From positions 1 through 8,815 of the forward strand of contig CAITCX010000402.1 in assembly GCA_903890885.1 (NCBI GenBank): a DNA stretch of 8,815 nucleotides, read 5' to 3'. The position numbers were made by a program, and so were the translations under genes. This DNA is from an uncultured Dehalococcoidia bacterium (lineage in GTDB: Bacteria; Chloroflexota; Dehalococcoidia; Dehalococcoidales; UBA3254). Below the pieces are notes generated by a model. It was not told the origin of the DNA. It did not search any database and saw only the letters and a list, made by a program, of their open reading frames with translations. This document shows, piece after piece, positions 1 through 7,754 of this stretch. Numbering within the stretch: the first letter of the stretch is position 1; every line of letters begins with the position of its first letter.

Positions 1-586
1 CGTACCCTTGATTGTCTGGGGCACTGCCAATATGGAAAAGGATACCGAAGTTCTACGAGCAGTGGCTGAAGTTTGCCAGGGGAAAAATATTATTCTGGGT
101 CCACTTGAAGAGAAAGACTATAAAAAAATCGGGGCGGCCGCCATTGGCTATCGGCAAACCGTTATCTCATCCAGTCCCATCGATATCAACTTGGCCAAAC
201 AATTGAATATTTTGCTGGGTAATCTGGGAGTACCGGAAAACATGCTCGTTATGGACCCTACTGTTAGCAGTATTGGTTATGGCATAGAATACTGCTATTC
301 TGTTATGGAAAGAATCCGTTCAGCAGGCTTAACTCAAAGCGATGATAAACTGCAGTATCCGCTGATTTGCAACATCAGCAAGGAAACCTGGAAGACCAAA
401 GAAGTCAAAATATCCGAGCAGGATGACCCTAAAATGGGCGATGCTAAAAAGAGGGGTATCTTGTTGGAAGCTATGTCCGCCCTGGTACTGGCACTGGCCG
501 GTGGCAATATCCTTATCATGCGCCATCCGGAGGCCATTAAACTGGTTAAATTCATGATTAACGAATTATATTCATCGTCAAAGTAA
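1..586 (+). CDS. acsD: Corrinoid iron-sulfur protein small subunit AcsD/CdhD (3' part, 5' end cut by window)
   Basis: Small (delta) subunit of the corrinoid iron-sulfur protein, which with AcsC carries the methyl group from methyl-THF to acetyl-CoA synthase in the cytoplasm. The reading frame is open from base 2 (Val-Pro-Leu-Ile-Val-Trp-Gly...), so the TTG at base 8 is an internal Leu codon and not a start. 194 residues remain. The family is about 310-325 residues, so roughly 120-130 N-terminal residues lie upstream. Recognisable CdhD-family segments are the LIVWGTANMEKD strand at the window start, SPIDINLAKQLNILL (about bases 170-220), MDPTVSSIGYGIEY (about 250-293) and KRGILLEAMSALVLALAGG with LIMRHPEA near the C-terminus. 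These fit the TIM-barrel fold that packs against AcsC. There are few cysteines and no Fe-S motif, as expected for the small subunit. acsA follows 14 nt downstream. The family call is firm; the partner AcsC is encoded separately, after acsB. Confidence 0.95.
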   Translation, partial: VPLIVWGTANMEKDTEVLRAVAEVCQGKNIILGPLEEKDYKKIGAAAIGYRQTVISSSPIDINLAKQLNILLGNLGVPENMLVMDPTVSSIGYGIEYCYSVMERIRSAGLTQSDDKLQYPLICNISKETWKTKEVKISEQDDPKMGDAKKRGILLEAMSALVLALAGGNILIMRHPEAIKLVKFMINELYSSSK

Positions 587-590
587 TTCT

Positions 591-597
591 GGAGGAG
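591..597 (+). promoter_or_regulatory. Shine-Dalgarno site of acsA (start choice ambiguous)
   Basis: GGAGGAG follows the acsD stop. Measured from the GGAGG core it lies 5 nt before a GTG (601) and 11 nt before an in-frame ATG (607). Both are usable. The same 10-mer ATTCTGGAGG precedes acsB, where the spacer is 9 nt to an ATG. This mildly favours the ATG, while the 5-nt spacing also suits the GTG. Confidence 0.7.
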
Positions 598-600
598 TAA

Positions 601-2568
601 GTGGAGATGGCAGACAAAGAAGTTAAAAGCATAGACCAGGCAACACTTGAGATGATTGAGAAAGCTCATCAAGACGGCTGCAGTACTGTTTTTGACCGGG
701 CAGATAATATGAAACCCTGTCCGATAGGGGCTGAAGGAAGCTGTTGTAAAAACTGCGCCATGGGACCTTGTCGCGTACCTATGGCCAAAAATAAAGAGGA
801 AACCGCTGAAGATCATAAGAAACGCAAGGGTGTTTGCGGCGCCACCGTTGAGACTATTGCTGCTCGTAATTTCGCTCGCATGGTCGCCGCTGGAACTTCC
901 GCTCATGGCGATCATGCCAGACGTGTAGTTGAGCTGTTCCATGCCGTGGCCGAAGGCAAAGCTCCTGGATACCAGATTAAAGACGAACAAAAACTTCTCC
1001 AGCTGGCTCTTGAATTGGGCGTAAAAATAGGAGATAGATCTAATCAGGAAATTGCCAGGGACATCGCTGAAATCTTACGTGAGGATTTCGGGCGGCAGGA
1101 AGGCCAGTTGAGTTTTATCAAACGTGCCCCCTTGAAGCGCCAGGAAATTTGGAGACAGAATGGAGTAACTCCCAGGGGTATAGACCGCGAGGTCGTTGAG
1201 ACCATGCATCGCACCCATATGGGAGTAGACCAGGATTACCAAAGCTTGATCAAGCAGGCTACCCGTACAGCTCTAGCAGATGGATGGGGCGGCAGTATGG
1301 TCGGTACTGAACTTCAAGATGTTATGTTTGGTACTCCTTCTCCAGTCCTCAGCCAGATTAACCTGGGTGTTTTGAAAGAAGAAGACGTAAATATTATTAT
1401 CCACGGTCATGAACCGGCCCTTGCTGAAATGCTGGCGGTGGTCTCGCAAGATCCCTCTATTATTGCTTACGCCAAAACCAAAGGCGCCAAAGGCATTAAC
1501 CTGGTAGGGATGTGCTGTACCGCTAATGAAATACTCATGCGTCATGGCATTCCCACCGGCGGCAACTTCCTGCAGCAGGAACTAGCAATTGTTACCGGCG
1601 CCGTTGAAGCTATGATCGTTGATGTCCAGTGTATTATGCAGGGTCTTACAGACGTGGCACAATGTTATCACACTAAGCTGATAACAACCGACGAACGCGC
1701 TCATATCACCGGTTCGACCTTCATTCATTTCGACGATTTGAATGCTATCGAGATATCTAAAAATATTATCAAGACGGCCATAGATAACTTCCCTAACCGA
1801 CATAAAAATATTAGAATACCTCAAGTTAAATCTGATATGGTTGCTGGCTTCAGCCATGAAACCATCACGTATTTACTAGGCGGCATGTTCCGGGCTTCTT
1901 ATAGGCCTCTAAACGATAATATTATCAATGGCCGTATACGCGGTGTAGCCGGAGTGGTCGGCTGCAATAATGCCAGGGTAACTCATGATGACCTACATGT
2001 AACGCTGGTTAAGGAACTGATAAAGAACGATGTGCTGGTCCTGCAGACAGGCTGCAGTGCCATGGCCACCGCCAAAGCCGGCTTGATGGTGCCGGAAGCC
2101 TCCAAATTTGCCGGAGAAGGTCTGGCCTCGGTTTGCGAAACTGTAGGTATTCCTCCCGTTCTGCACTTGGGAGCTTGTGTGGACAACTGCCGAATCCTTA
2201 CCGCTGCCACTGCCATGGTCAAGGAAGGTGGTCTGGGTGATGATCTCAGCGATTTGCCGGTTGCCGGCTGCGCTCCGGAATGGATGAGTGAGAAAGCTGT
2301 AGCTATCGGTCACTATTTTGTTGCTTCCGGTGTCTACACTGTCTTCGGAGTCACCTGGCCGACTGTTGGGTCTAAAGAAGTCACCGATTATCTCTTCAAA
2401 GACATAGAGAATTCCTATGGAGGAATGTGGGACTTCGAAATGGATCCTTACAAGATGGCGCAAAAGATGATTGCCCATATCGATAAAAAACGTAAAGCCC
2501 TGGGCATAGACAAGGCCAGAGAACGAGTACTCTATGATATGGCCATGAGAAGAGATCTGGAGAAATAA
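601..2568 (+). CDS. acsA: Carbon monoxide dehydrogenase catalytic subunit (CODH of the CODH/ACS complex)
   Basis: Ni-Fe-S CO dehydrogenase. It interconverts CO2 and CO with ferredoxin-type electrons and feeds CO through a tunnel to AcsB. The protein is 655 residues from GTG 601, or 653 from ATG 607; the Moorella enzyme is about 674. Visible ligands, assigned by family alignment from memory: C40 and C48 for the interfacial D-cluster; C49, C52, C57 and C79 for the B-cluster; the HGH motif at 268-270 plus C306 (beside C305), C344, C455, C485 and C526 for the Ni-Fe C-cluster. H102 and H105 (AAGTSAHGDH) match the proton-relay histidines. K565 in APEWMSEKAV matches the catalytic lysine. All key positions are present. 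The loop between B-cluster ligands C57 and C79 is about 8 residues longer than the 14-residue spacing of classical enzymes and is highly charged. The gene lies 14 nt after acsD and 25 nt before acsB. No CooC/AcsF-type nickel chaperone gene is in the window. Confidence 0.97.
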   Translation: MEMADKEVKSIDQATLEMIEKAHQDGCSTVFDRADNMKPCPIGAEGSCCKNCAMGPCRVPMAKNKEETAEDHKKRKGVCGATVETIAARNFARMVAAGTSAHGDHARRVVELFHAVAEGKAPGYQIKDEQKLLQLALELGVKIGDRSNQEIARDIAEILREDFGRQEGQLSFIKRAPLKRQEIWRQNGVTPRGIDREVVETMHRTHMGVDQDYQSLIKQATRTALADGWGGSMVGTELQDVMFGTPSPVLSQINLGVLKEEDVNIIIHGHEPALAEMLAVVSQDPSIIAYAKTKGAKGINLVGMCCTANEILMRHGIPTGGNFLQQELAIVTGAVEAMIVDVQCIMQGLTDVAQCYHTKLITTDERAHITGSTFIHFDDLNAIEISKNIIKTAIDNFPNRHKNIRIPQVKSDMVAGFSHETITYLLGGMFRASYRPLNDNIINGRIRGVAGVVGCNNARVTHDDLHVTLVKELIKNDVLVLQTGCSAMATAKAGLMVPEASKFAGEGLASVCETVGIPPVLHLGACVDNCRILTAATAMVKEGGLGDDLSDLPVAGCAPEWMSEKAVAIGHYFVASGVYTVFGVTWPTVGSKEVTDYLFKDIENSYGGMWDFEMDPYKMAQKMIAHIDKKRKALGIDKARERVLYDMAMRRDLEK

Positions 2569-2574
2569 TTTATT

Positions 2575-2584
2575 ATTCTGGAGG
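2575..2584 (+). promoter_or_regulatory. Shine-Dalgarno site of acsB (shared leader 10-mer)
   Basis: ATTCTGGAGG ends 9 nt before the acsB ATG. The identical 10-mer occurs at 586-595 before acsA. It is a strong ribosome binding site, consistent with the high expression expected for CODH and ACS. Confidence 0.75.
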
Positions 2585-2593
2585 CAAACATAA

Positions 2594-4801
2594 ATGTCAA
2601 AAATAATTGCATCAGCCGCCATCCGGGGCGCTTATAAAATAATCGGCCAGGCCGAGGATAAATGGCAAAAGGCGATGGATAAATTCGGCGCCAATGAGCC
2701 GGTGGGTTTCCCTAACACGGCCTATTATCTGCCTGTTATCTACGGTATGCTCGGGGCAAAAGTAGAAAAATTGGGCGATATGGAAGCCGTTCTTAAAAAA
2801 TGCAAACAAATTCTTCCTCCGCTGGTTAAAGAGAATCATCACTTGCCATATCTGGGCCCTGCTCTGGACGCAGGTATGGCTACCCTCTTTGCTCAGGAGT
2901 TGATCGAGGCCGTGCGATATTTAGAGTACCCGGACTTCTATACCAAATCAGAGGATATCTCCGACCGCAGCATATGGCTGGGGGCTGCCGATGATGTCAT
3001 CCTCAGAAAACGCGGTGTAGAATTTGTTGACGGCACTGCTCCCGGTTTTGCAGCCATTCTGGGCGCTGCCCCTACTAAGGAAATAGCAGCTAAAATCGCT
3101 CAGGAATTGCAACAGAAGAACCTTTATGTATTTATGTCCGCCGATTACAAAGGCAAACGGTTTTCAGAACAACTCATAGAAGCCGGAGTACAGATCGGTT
3201 GGCCCACCCGCCTGGTTTCCTTCGGTCCGGATGTCTCAGCCACTGTTTTTGCTCTTGGTTTTGCCACACGCGCCGCTCTTTCCTTCGGGGGCATTCAACC
3301 CGGAGAGTACCGCAAAATCCTTATTTACAATAAAGACCGCATCTTCGCCTTCGCTTTGCCGATGGGCTTTGTCAGTGATGAGTGGTATGCTACGGCTGCC
3401 GGCGCCATCAACTTTGGTTTCCCGGTGATCGCCGATACCCCCATTCCGGAAATCCTGCCCACAGGCATCTGCACTTATGAGCATGTGGTATCCAATATCG
3501 CCCATGAAAACCTGGTCGCTAAGGCTGTAGAAGTCCGCGGTTTAAAGGTCAATGTCGCGTCGGTACCCATTCCAGTGGCATACGGGGCTGCCTTTGAGGG
3601 TGAGCGTGTCCGCGGTGAAGACATCTATATGGAATGCGGTGGTGGACGCACCGCCATGTGTGAGTGGGTCACTTCCAAACGCATGAATGAAGTAGAAGAT
3701 GGCAGGGTAGAAGTGATCGGCCCGGAGGTAGGCGAGATTCCCGCTGGTTCCAAATTACCCATGGCTATCTGCGTTGAAGTGGCCGGACGTGAAATGCAGG
3801 AGGACTTTGAACCTATTTTGGAACGTCAGGTCCATCATCTTATTAACTATGCCCAGGGCGTTATGCACATCGGTCAACGGGATATTGCCTGGATCAGAAT
3901 CAGCAAACAGGCCGTAGAAAAGGGCTTCAAGATAAAAGACCTGGGTGTTATCTTACATGCTAAATTGCACCAGGATTTTGGCCGCATCTTCGACAAACTG
4001 CAGGTCAAAATTTATACCAATGAAGCTGATGTTAAGGTCAATGTTGAAAAAGCGCGTGAGGTTTACAAACATCGGGATACACGCATAGAAGGTATGACTG
4101 ACGAAACTACAGAAACCTATTATTCCTGTACGCTCTGCCAGTCCTTTGCACCCAGTCATGTCTGCGTAATCAGCCCCGAAAGAACCGGTTTATGCGGTTC
4201 TTACAACTGGATGGACTGCAAAGCCTCTTTTGAAATCAATCCTACCGGACCCAACCAGCCGGTACCCAAATTGGATACTATTGATCCTGTACTCGGTCAG
4301 TGGAAAGGGGTTAACGATTTCGTAAGCAAAGCTTCCCGCGGCAAGATCGATCATTACAATTTTTACAGCATTATAAACGATCCAATGACTACCTGCGGCT
4401 GCTGCGAAAGTATCGCCGCGGTTCTGCCAATGTGTAACGGTATCATGACCGTCAATCGAGATTTTACGGGCATGACTCCCTGCGGTATGAAATTTACCAC
4501 GCTGGCAGGCACTATTGGCGGCGGTTTGAGCACGCCCGGATTTGTTGGGCACGGGAAATATAACATTACCCAACGCAAATTCATCAAAGGTGACGGAGGA
4601 ATTCTACGAATGGTCTGGATGCCCAAGATGCTTAAGGAAGAGATCGGAGAACGCTTTTCAAAGCGGGCTGCCGAATTGGGTTGCCCTGACCTGCTGGATC
4701 GGATCGCCGATGAGACCGTCGGCAATACTGAAGACGCTATTCTCCCATTCCTGACCGAGAAGAACCATCCTGCCCTGAGTATGCCATCGATAATTGGATA
4801 A
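2594..4801 (+). CDS. acsB: Acetyl-CoA synthase (CO-methylating), bacterial full-length type
   Basis: Acetyl-CoA synthase condenses CO (from AcsA), the methyl group of the corrinoid protein and CoA into acetyl-CoA. At 735 residues it matches the bacterial form (729 in Moorella). It includes the N-terminal domain that binds CODH and is absent from archaeal CdhC. The A-cluster is complete: C512, C515, C524 and C534 bind the [4Fe-4S] cubane with the family spacing (3, 9, 10), C515 is the expected bridge to the proximal nickel, and C601-G602-C603 is the Cys-Gly-Cys site of the distal nickel. F518 matches the Phe near the proximal metal. The order is N-terminal CODH-binding/tunnel domain (about 1-315), middle domain with the Arg-rich CoA-contacting region (about 316-500), and C-terminal A-cluster domain (about 500-735). 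The ATG is supported by GGAGG with a 9-nt spacer. acsC begins 20 nt after the stop. I see no truncation or missing ligand. Confidence 0.98.
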   Translation: MSKIIASAAIRGAYKIIGQAEDKWQKAMDKFGANEPVGFPNTAYYLPVIYGMLGAKVEKLGDMEAVLKKCKQILPPLVKENHHLPYLGPALDAGMATLFAQELIEAVRYLEYPDFYTKSEDISDRSIWLGAADDVILRKRGVEFVDGTAPGFAAILGAAPTKEIAAKIAQELQQKNLYVFMSADYKGKRFSEQLIEAGVQIGWPTRLVSFGPDVSATVFALGFATRAALSFGGIQPGEYRKILIYNKDRIFAFALPMGFVSDEWYATAAGAINFGFPVIADTPIPEILPTGICTYEHVVSNIAHENLVAKAVEVRGLKVNVASVPIPVAYGAAFEGERVRGEDIYMECGGGRTAMCEWVTSKRMNEVEDGRVEVIGPEVGEIPAGSKLPMAICVEVAGREMQEDFEPILERQVHHLINYAQGVMHIGQRDIAWIRISKQAVEKGFKIKDLGVILHAKLHQDFGRIFDKLQVKIYTNEADVKVNVEKAREVYKHRDTRIEGMTDETTETYYSCTLCQSFAPSHVCVISPERTGLCGSYNWMDCKASFEINPTGPNQPVPKLDTIDPVLGQWKGVNDFVSKASRGKIDHYNFYSIINDPMTTCGCCESIAAVLPMCNGIMTVNRDFTGMTPCGMKFTTLAGTIGGGLSTPGFVGHGKYNITQRKFIKGDGGILRMVWMPKMLKEEIGERFSKRAAELGCPDLLDRIADETVGNTEDAILPFLTEKNHPALSMPSIIG

Positions 4802-4821
4802 AGCCATAAAGGAGAACATAA

Positions 4822-6183
4822 ATGCCGTTAACCGGAATAGAGATTTTTAAATTACTGCCCAAGACTAACTGCGGGAAGTGCGGAGTACCCACTTGCCTGG
4901 CTTTTGCCATGCAGCTGGCAGCCGGCAAAGCTGATCTGAACGCCTGCCCTACCGTATCTTCAGAAACCAAAGATAAACTTTCTGAGGCATCTGCGCCGCC
5001 TATCCGTCCCTTAACCATTGGGGTCGGTAGCCGGGCTGTTAAAATCGGTGGGGAGACCGTACTATTTCGCCATGAAAAAAGATTTGAGAATCCCACCGGA
5101 CTAGCCATTCTAATCAGCGATAAAATGAGTGACGCTGAAGTAGATGCCAGGATCGACCGCCTCAATAATCTGGTATACGAAAGAGTTGGTTTAACTCTGC
5201 GTCCAGATATGGCAGCTCTAAGGGCCGATTCCGGTCAGGCTGCAACTTTCGCGGCATTGATAAATAAAGTCAAATCAAAAAGCGACTGTTCTTTAATAAT
5301 CATCAGCGAAGATGCGGATATTCTGGCTGCCGGACTTAAAGTCTGTGCTGACCGCAAACCCTTGATATATGCCGCCACAAATGCTAATGCTGAAAAAGTT
5401 GCCGCTTTGGCAAAAGAAACTGGCTGTCCAGTAGTTGCAAAGGGCGCTACCCTGGATGAAATCGCAGCACTTACCGACCAACTGACCAAAAGCGGCCTGA
5501 AAGACATTGTGATTGATACTAACGCCAAATCCATCAGACAGGCCTTCGACGATCAAATTTTTATTCGTAAAGCTGCTTTGGCCAAAACTCGCTCGCTGGG
5601 TTTCCCCACAATAATGTTTACCTGCGATATGACCGACGATCCTATGAAAGAGGCTTTAATTGCCTCAATGGCAATTGCTAAATATGCCGGTATTGTAGTT
5701 TTATCGGACTTCCAGGGTCACAGCCTTTTCCCCTTGCTGGTAGAACGCATGAACATCTATACCGATCCTCAGAAACCGCTTGCTACTAAAGAAGGTATTT
5801 ATGAGATAGGTGGTCCTAACGAAAACTCACCTGTACTCCTAACCTCCAATTTTTCTCTTACTTATTTTATCGTTTCTGGAGAAATAGAAAACAGCAAAGT
5901 TCCCTGCTATCTGCTCGTCAAGGATACCGAAGGGCTGTCAGTCATGACCGCCTGGGCCGCTGGTAAGTTCGTAGCTGATGCTATCTCACCTTTTGTGAAG
6001 AAATGTGGTATAACTGATAAAATTAAACACCGCAACCTGATTATCCCCGGCTATGCCGCCTCAGAAAGCGGAGGTCTGGAAGAAGAATTGCCGGATTGGA
6101 AAATAGAGGTCGGTCCTCGCGAAGCCGCTCATATCCCGGCCTATCTTAAAAACTGGAAACCTTTAATTGGAGCAGCAAAATGA
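4822..6183 (+). CDS. acsC: Corrinoid iron-sulfur protein large subunit
   Basis: Large (gamma) subunit of the corrinoid iron-sulfur protein. It holds the cobamide that shuttles the methyl group from AcsE to AcsB and the low-potential cluster that reactivates Co(II) to Co(I). It is 453 residues (about 446 in Moorella). The N-terminal [4Fe-4S] motif is C17, C20, C25 and C42 in NCGKCGVPTC...NACP, the same numbering as in well-studied homologues. A TIM-barrel domain follows (about 60-320), then a C-terminal Rossmann-like cobamide-binding domain (about 325-453) that includes TSNFSLTYFIVSGEIE (about 341-356) and DTEGLSVMTAWAAGKF. The ATG has GGAG with a 7-nt spacer. Its TGA overlaps the acsE ATG (ATGA, 6180-6183), implying translational coupling of the methyl acceptor and its methyltransferase. 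The small-subunit gene is not adjacent but lies upstream of acsA. Confidence 0.97.
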   Translation: MPLTGIEIFKLLPKTNCGKCGVPTCLAFAMQLAAGKADLNACPTVSSETKDKLSEASAPPIRPLTIGVGSRAVKIGGETVLFRHEKRFENPTGLAILISDKMSDAEVDARIDRLNNLVYERVGLTLRPDMAALRADSGQAATFAALINKVKSKSDCSLIIISEDADILAAGLKVCADRKPLIYAATNANAEKVAALAKETGCPVVAKGATLDEIAALTDQLTKSGLKDIVIDTNAKSIRQAFDDQIFIRKAALAKTRSLGFPTIMFTCDMTDDPMKEALIASMAIAKYAGIVVLSDFQGHSLFPLLVERMNIYTDPQKPLATKEGIYEIGGPNENSPVLLTSNFSLTYFIVSGEIENSKVPCYLLVKDTEGLSVMTAWAAGKFVADAISPFVKKCGITDKIKHRNLIIPGYAASESGGLEEELPDWKIEVGPREAAHIPAYLKNWKPLIGAAK

Positions 6184-7058
6184 TTTTAATCGGCGAAAAC
6201 TTGAATATCATGTCTAAAACTCTGGGGCCTGCTTTGAAGGAAAGGCAGGTTGCACCTGTTCAGGAAATGGCTAAAGCCCAGAATGACGTCGATATTGACT
6301 ACATTGATCTGAATATTGGTCCTGCCCGCAAGTCCGGGGAAGAGTTCATGCCGTGGGTAGTACAAACTGTCCAGCAAGTCACCTCCAAACCTTTATGTCT
6401 GGACACCACCAATCCGTTGGCCATAGAAGCCGGATTAAAGGTCTGTAAAAGCAAAGCTTTGATCAATTCCATCTCACTGCAGCCTGACCGACTCTTAGCT
6501 GGACTCCCCATGGTTAATAAATATAATGCAGACATGATTGGCTTGTTATGGGGCGTTGAAGGCATGCCCCGGGACGCTAATGAACGCTGTATGCTGGCAG
6601 TCGACCTGGTTTATAAAGCCAATGCAGCTGATATACCTAACGAAAAAATCTGGATTGACCCCATTGCCACACCGGTAAGCGGAGAAATCAACCAGCTCAA
6701 GGCCTGCTTTGAATTTATGGCCATGCTAGGCGATATTGCCCCAGGCTGTAAATCAGTAGTGGGTTTGTCTAATGTCTCAAACGGCACGCCCGCCGATTTA
6801 AGGCCTTATCTGAACCGTACTTTTTTGGTCATGCTGGCTAAATACGGTCTGTATGGCGCTATCGTCGATGCCTTTGACAGCGAGTTAATAAATATTGCCC
6901 GAGGAAGAAGACCTGAGATCACCCAACTGATCCACAAGATGATGGACGGGGAATCACCAGACCTGAAATCTCTGTCCCCGGAAGAATTGAAATACGCTAA
7001 AACGGTACGTGTTTTAACCGGCGAGAGCCTGTATTCCCATTCCTGGCTGGATGTTTAA
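6180..7058 (+). CDS. acsE: 5-methyltetrahydrofolate:corrinoid iron-sulfur protein methyltransferase
   Basis: Cytoplasmic TIM-barrel (pterin-binding, DHPS-like) methyltransferase that passes the methyl group of methyl-THF to Co(I) of the corrinoid protein. Residues of the pterin pocket are visible with nearly the same numbering as Moorella MeTr: D75 (LDTTNP), N96 (ALINSIS), D161 (WIDPIATP) and N199 (GLSNVSNG). DLNIGPARK (43-51) is another family hallmark. At 292 residues it is about 30 longer than the 262-residue Moorella enzyme. The extra length is a C-terminal tail (about 263-292) after the barrel, ending in LTGESLYSHSWLDV. The start ATG overlaps the acsC stop by 4 nt, with GGAG 7 nt upstream (6169-6172). 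The use of folate rather than methanopterin supports a bacterial host. Confidence 0.96.
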   Translation: MILIGENLNIMSKTLGPALKERQVAPVQEMAKAQNDVDIDYIDLNIGPARKSGEEFMPWVVQTVQQVTSKPLCLDTTNPLAIEAGLKVCKSKALINSISLQPDRLLAGLPMVNKYNADMIGLLWGVEGMPRDANERCMLAVDLVYKANAADIPNEKIWIDPIATPVSGEINQLKACFEFMAMLGDIAPGCKSVVGLSNVSNGTPADLRPYLNRTFLVMLAKYGLYGAIVDAFDSELINIARGRRPEITQLIHKMMDGESPDLKSLSPEELKYAKTVRVLTGESLYSHSWLDV

Positions 7059-7740
7059 TAGTGCTATTATGAGCGAGAAGCTGGACCACTTATCGATTGC
7101 TTTTCCCGACCAAAAAAACTATGAGGTTGCTTACGGTCTGGCTTACTCGCTTGCTTTAGAAAAACTGACTTCCAAGGTGGATATAGAAGATTTTTGCCGC
7201 CGGTCTGGTTCTATATTAATAACTGAAAAAGGTGAAAGGTTTATTCAGCTAAGTTATTTAAATAGCATTTACCGGATAAACCTGAATAAACAAATTATTA
7301 GTAAAGTCGCCGATGATACGCCGGTTGAACTCAGAGATAAAATCCTGATATTGCATTTTCTTCTCACGGCTTCTGGTCTACCTCTTTCTGGTGACTTGAT
7401 CAGCTTCAAGGATCTGGGAGAAGGCCTGGCCTACTATCCAACCTTTGCCCAGAGGGCTATTCAACCCTTGATTTCCTGCTTTGGTAAAAATCCGGATAAA
7501 TTATTGAATTGTGCAGAGCAAATCGGAGGCGTGAAATCATCCTTCGGAGATTTTGCCGTTACCATCTCCGCCTTTGCTAGAGTACCCGTAACAATCGTGC
7601 TGTGGCAGGGCGATGACGAGTTCCCCCCGAATGCTAATATTTTATTTGATCGCCTGGTTCTTGAATATTTACCACTGGAAGATTTAATAGTGTTGAGTCA
7701 AACAATCGTCTGGAAATTAGTCAAAGCCTTAAAGATATGA
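7051..7740 (+). CDS. DUF3786 family protein of unknown function in the acs operon
   Basis: A soluble protein of 229 residues from ATG 7051, or 223 from the in-frame ATG 7069 (MSEKLDHL...). The first start overlaps acsE by 8 nt; the second lies 10 nt after the acsE stop. Neither has a clear Shine-Dalgarno, so the start is undecided. I recognise DUF3786 from LHFLLTASGLPLSG (101-114, numbered from 7051), a following LISFKDLGEG and YYPTF segment, and WQGDDEFPPNANILFD (185-200), with a YLPLEDL segment near the C-terminus. No signal peptide or membrane segment is seen. Its cysteines (C49, C143, C154) are scattered and form no recognisable cluster motif. From memory, members of this family occur mostly in anaerobes with the Wood-Ljungdahl pathway, some carrying an N-terminal Fe-S domain like that of AcsC; this one lacks it. 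Function is unknown. Its position suggests a role linked to the corrinoid protein or methyl transfer, which is inference only. Confidence 0.88.
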   Translation: MFNSAIMSEKLDHLSIAFPDQKNYEVAYGLAYSLALEKLTSKVDIEDFCRRSGSILITEKGERFIQLSYLNSIYRINLNKQIISKVADDTPVELRDKILILHFLLTASGLPLSGDLISFKDLGEGLAYYPTFAQRAIQPLISCFGKNPDKLLNCAEQIGGVKSSFGDFAVTISAFARVPVTIVLWQGDDEFPPNANILFDRLVLEYLPLEDLIVLSQTIVWKLVKALKI

Positions 7741-7742
7741 TG

Positions 7743-7749
7743 AGGAGGT
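7743..7749 (+). promoter_or_regulatory. Strong Shine-Dalgarno fixing the flavodoxin start
   Basis: AGGAGGT, a near-perfect anti-16S match, lies 5 nt before ATG 7755. It falls inside the longer in-frame reading from ATG 7737, so the true start is almost certainly 7755. It begins 3 nt after the DUF3786 stop, consistent with coupled translation. Confidence 0.88.
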
Positions 7750-7754
7750 CTTTT

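Noticed and set aside
8..586. TTG at base 8 as the start of a short 192-residue protein
   Set aside because: The frame is open to the window edge and the CdhD family requires about 120-130 more N-terminal residues, so this is a partial gene and not a short one.
334..990. Long minus-strand open frame of 218 codons across acsD/acsA
   Set aside because: It lies antisense to two well-supported genes, crosses their boundary, has no recognisable family and no upstream signal. It is a shadow of the coding strand.
1993..2622. Minus-strand open frame of 209 codons antisense to the acsA 3' end
   Set aside because: It is fully explained by codon structure of acsA and its Cys/His-rich motifs; the translation resembles no known family.
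4394..4405. Cys-Gly-Cys-Cys run in AcsB considered as an unusual metal site
   Set aside because: The first three residues are the standard distal-nickel Cys-Gly-Cys motif of the A-cluster; the adjacent Cys is not clearly unusual.
7737..7754. Upstream ATG giving the flavodoxin six extra residues (MMRRSF)
   Set aside because: The strong Shine-Dalgarno AGGAGGT lies inside this stretch and points to ATG 7755; the extra residues are translated Shine-Dalgarno sequence.
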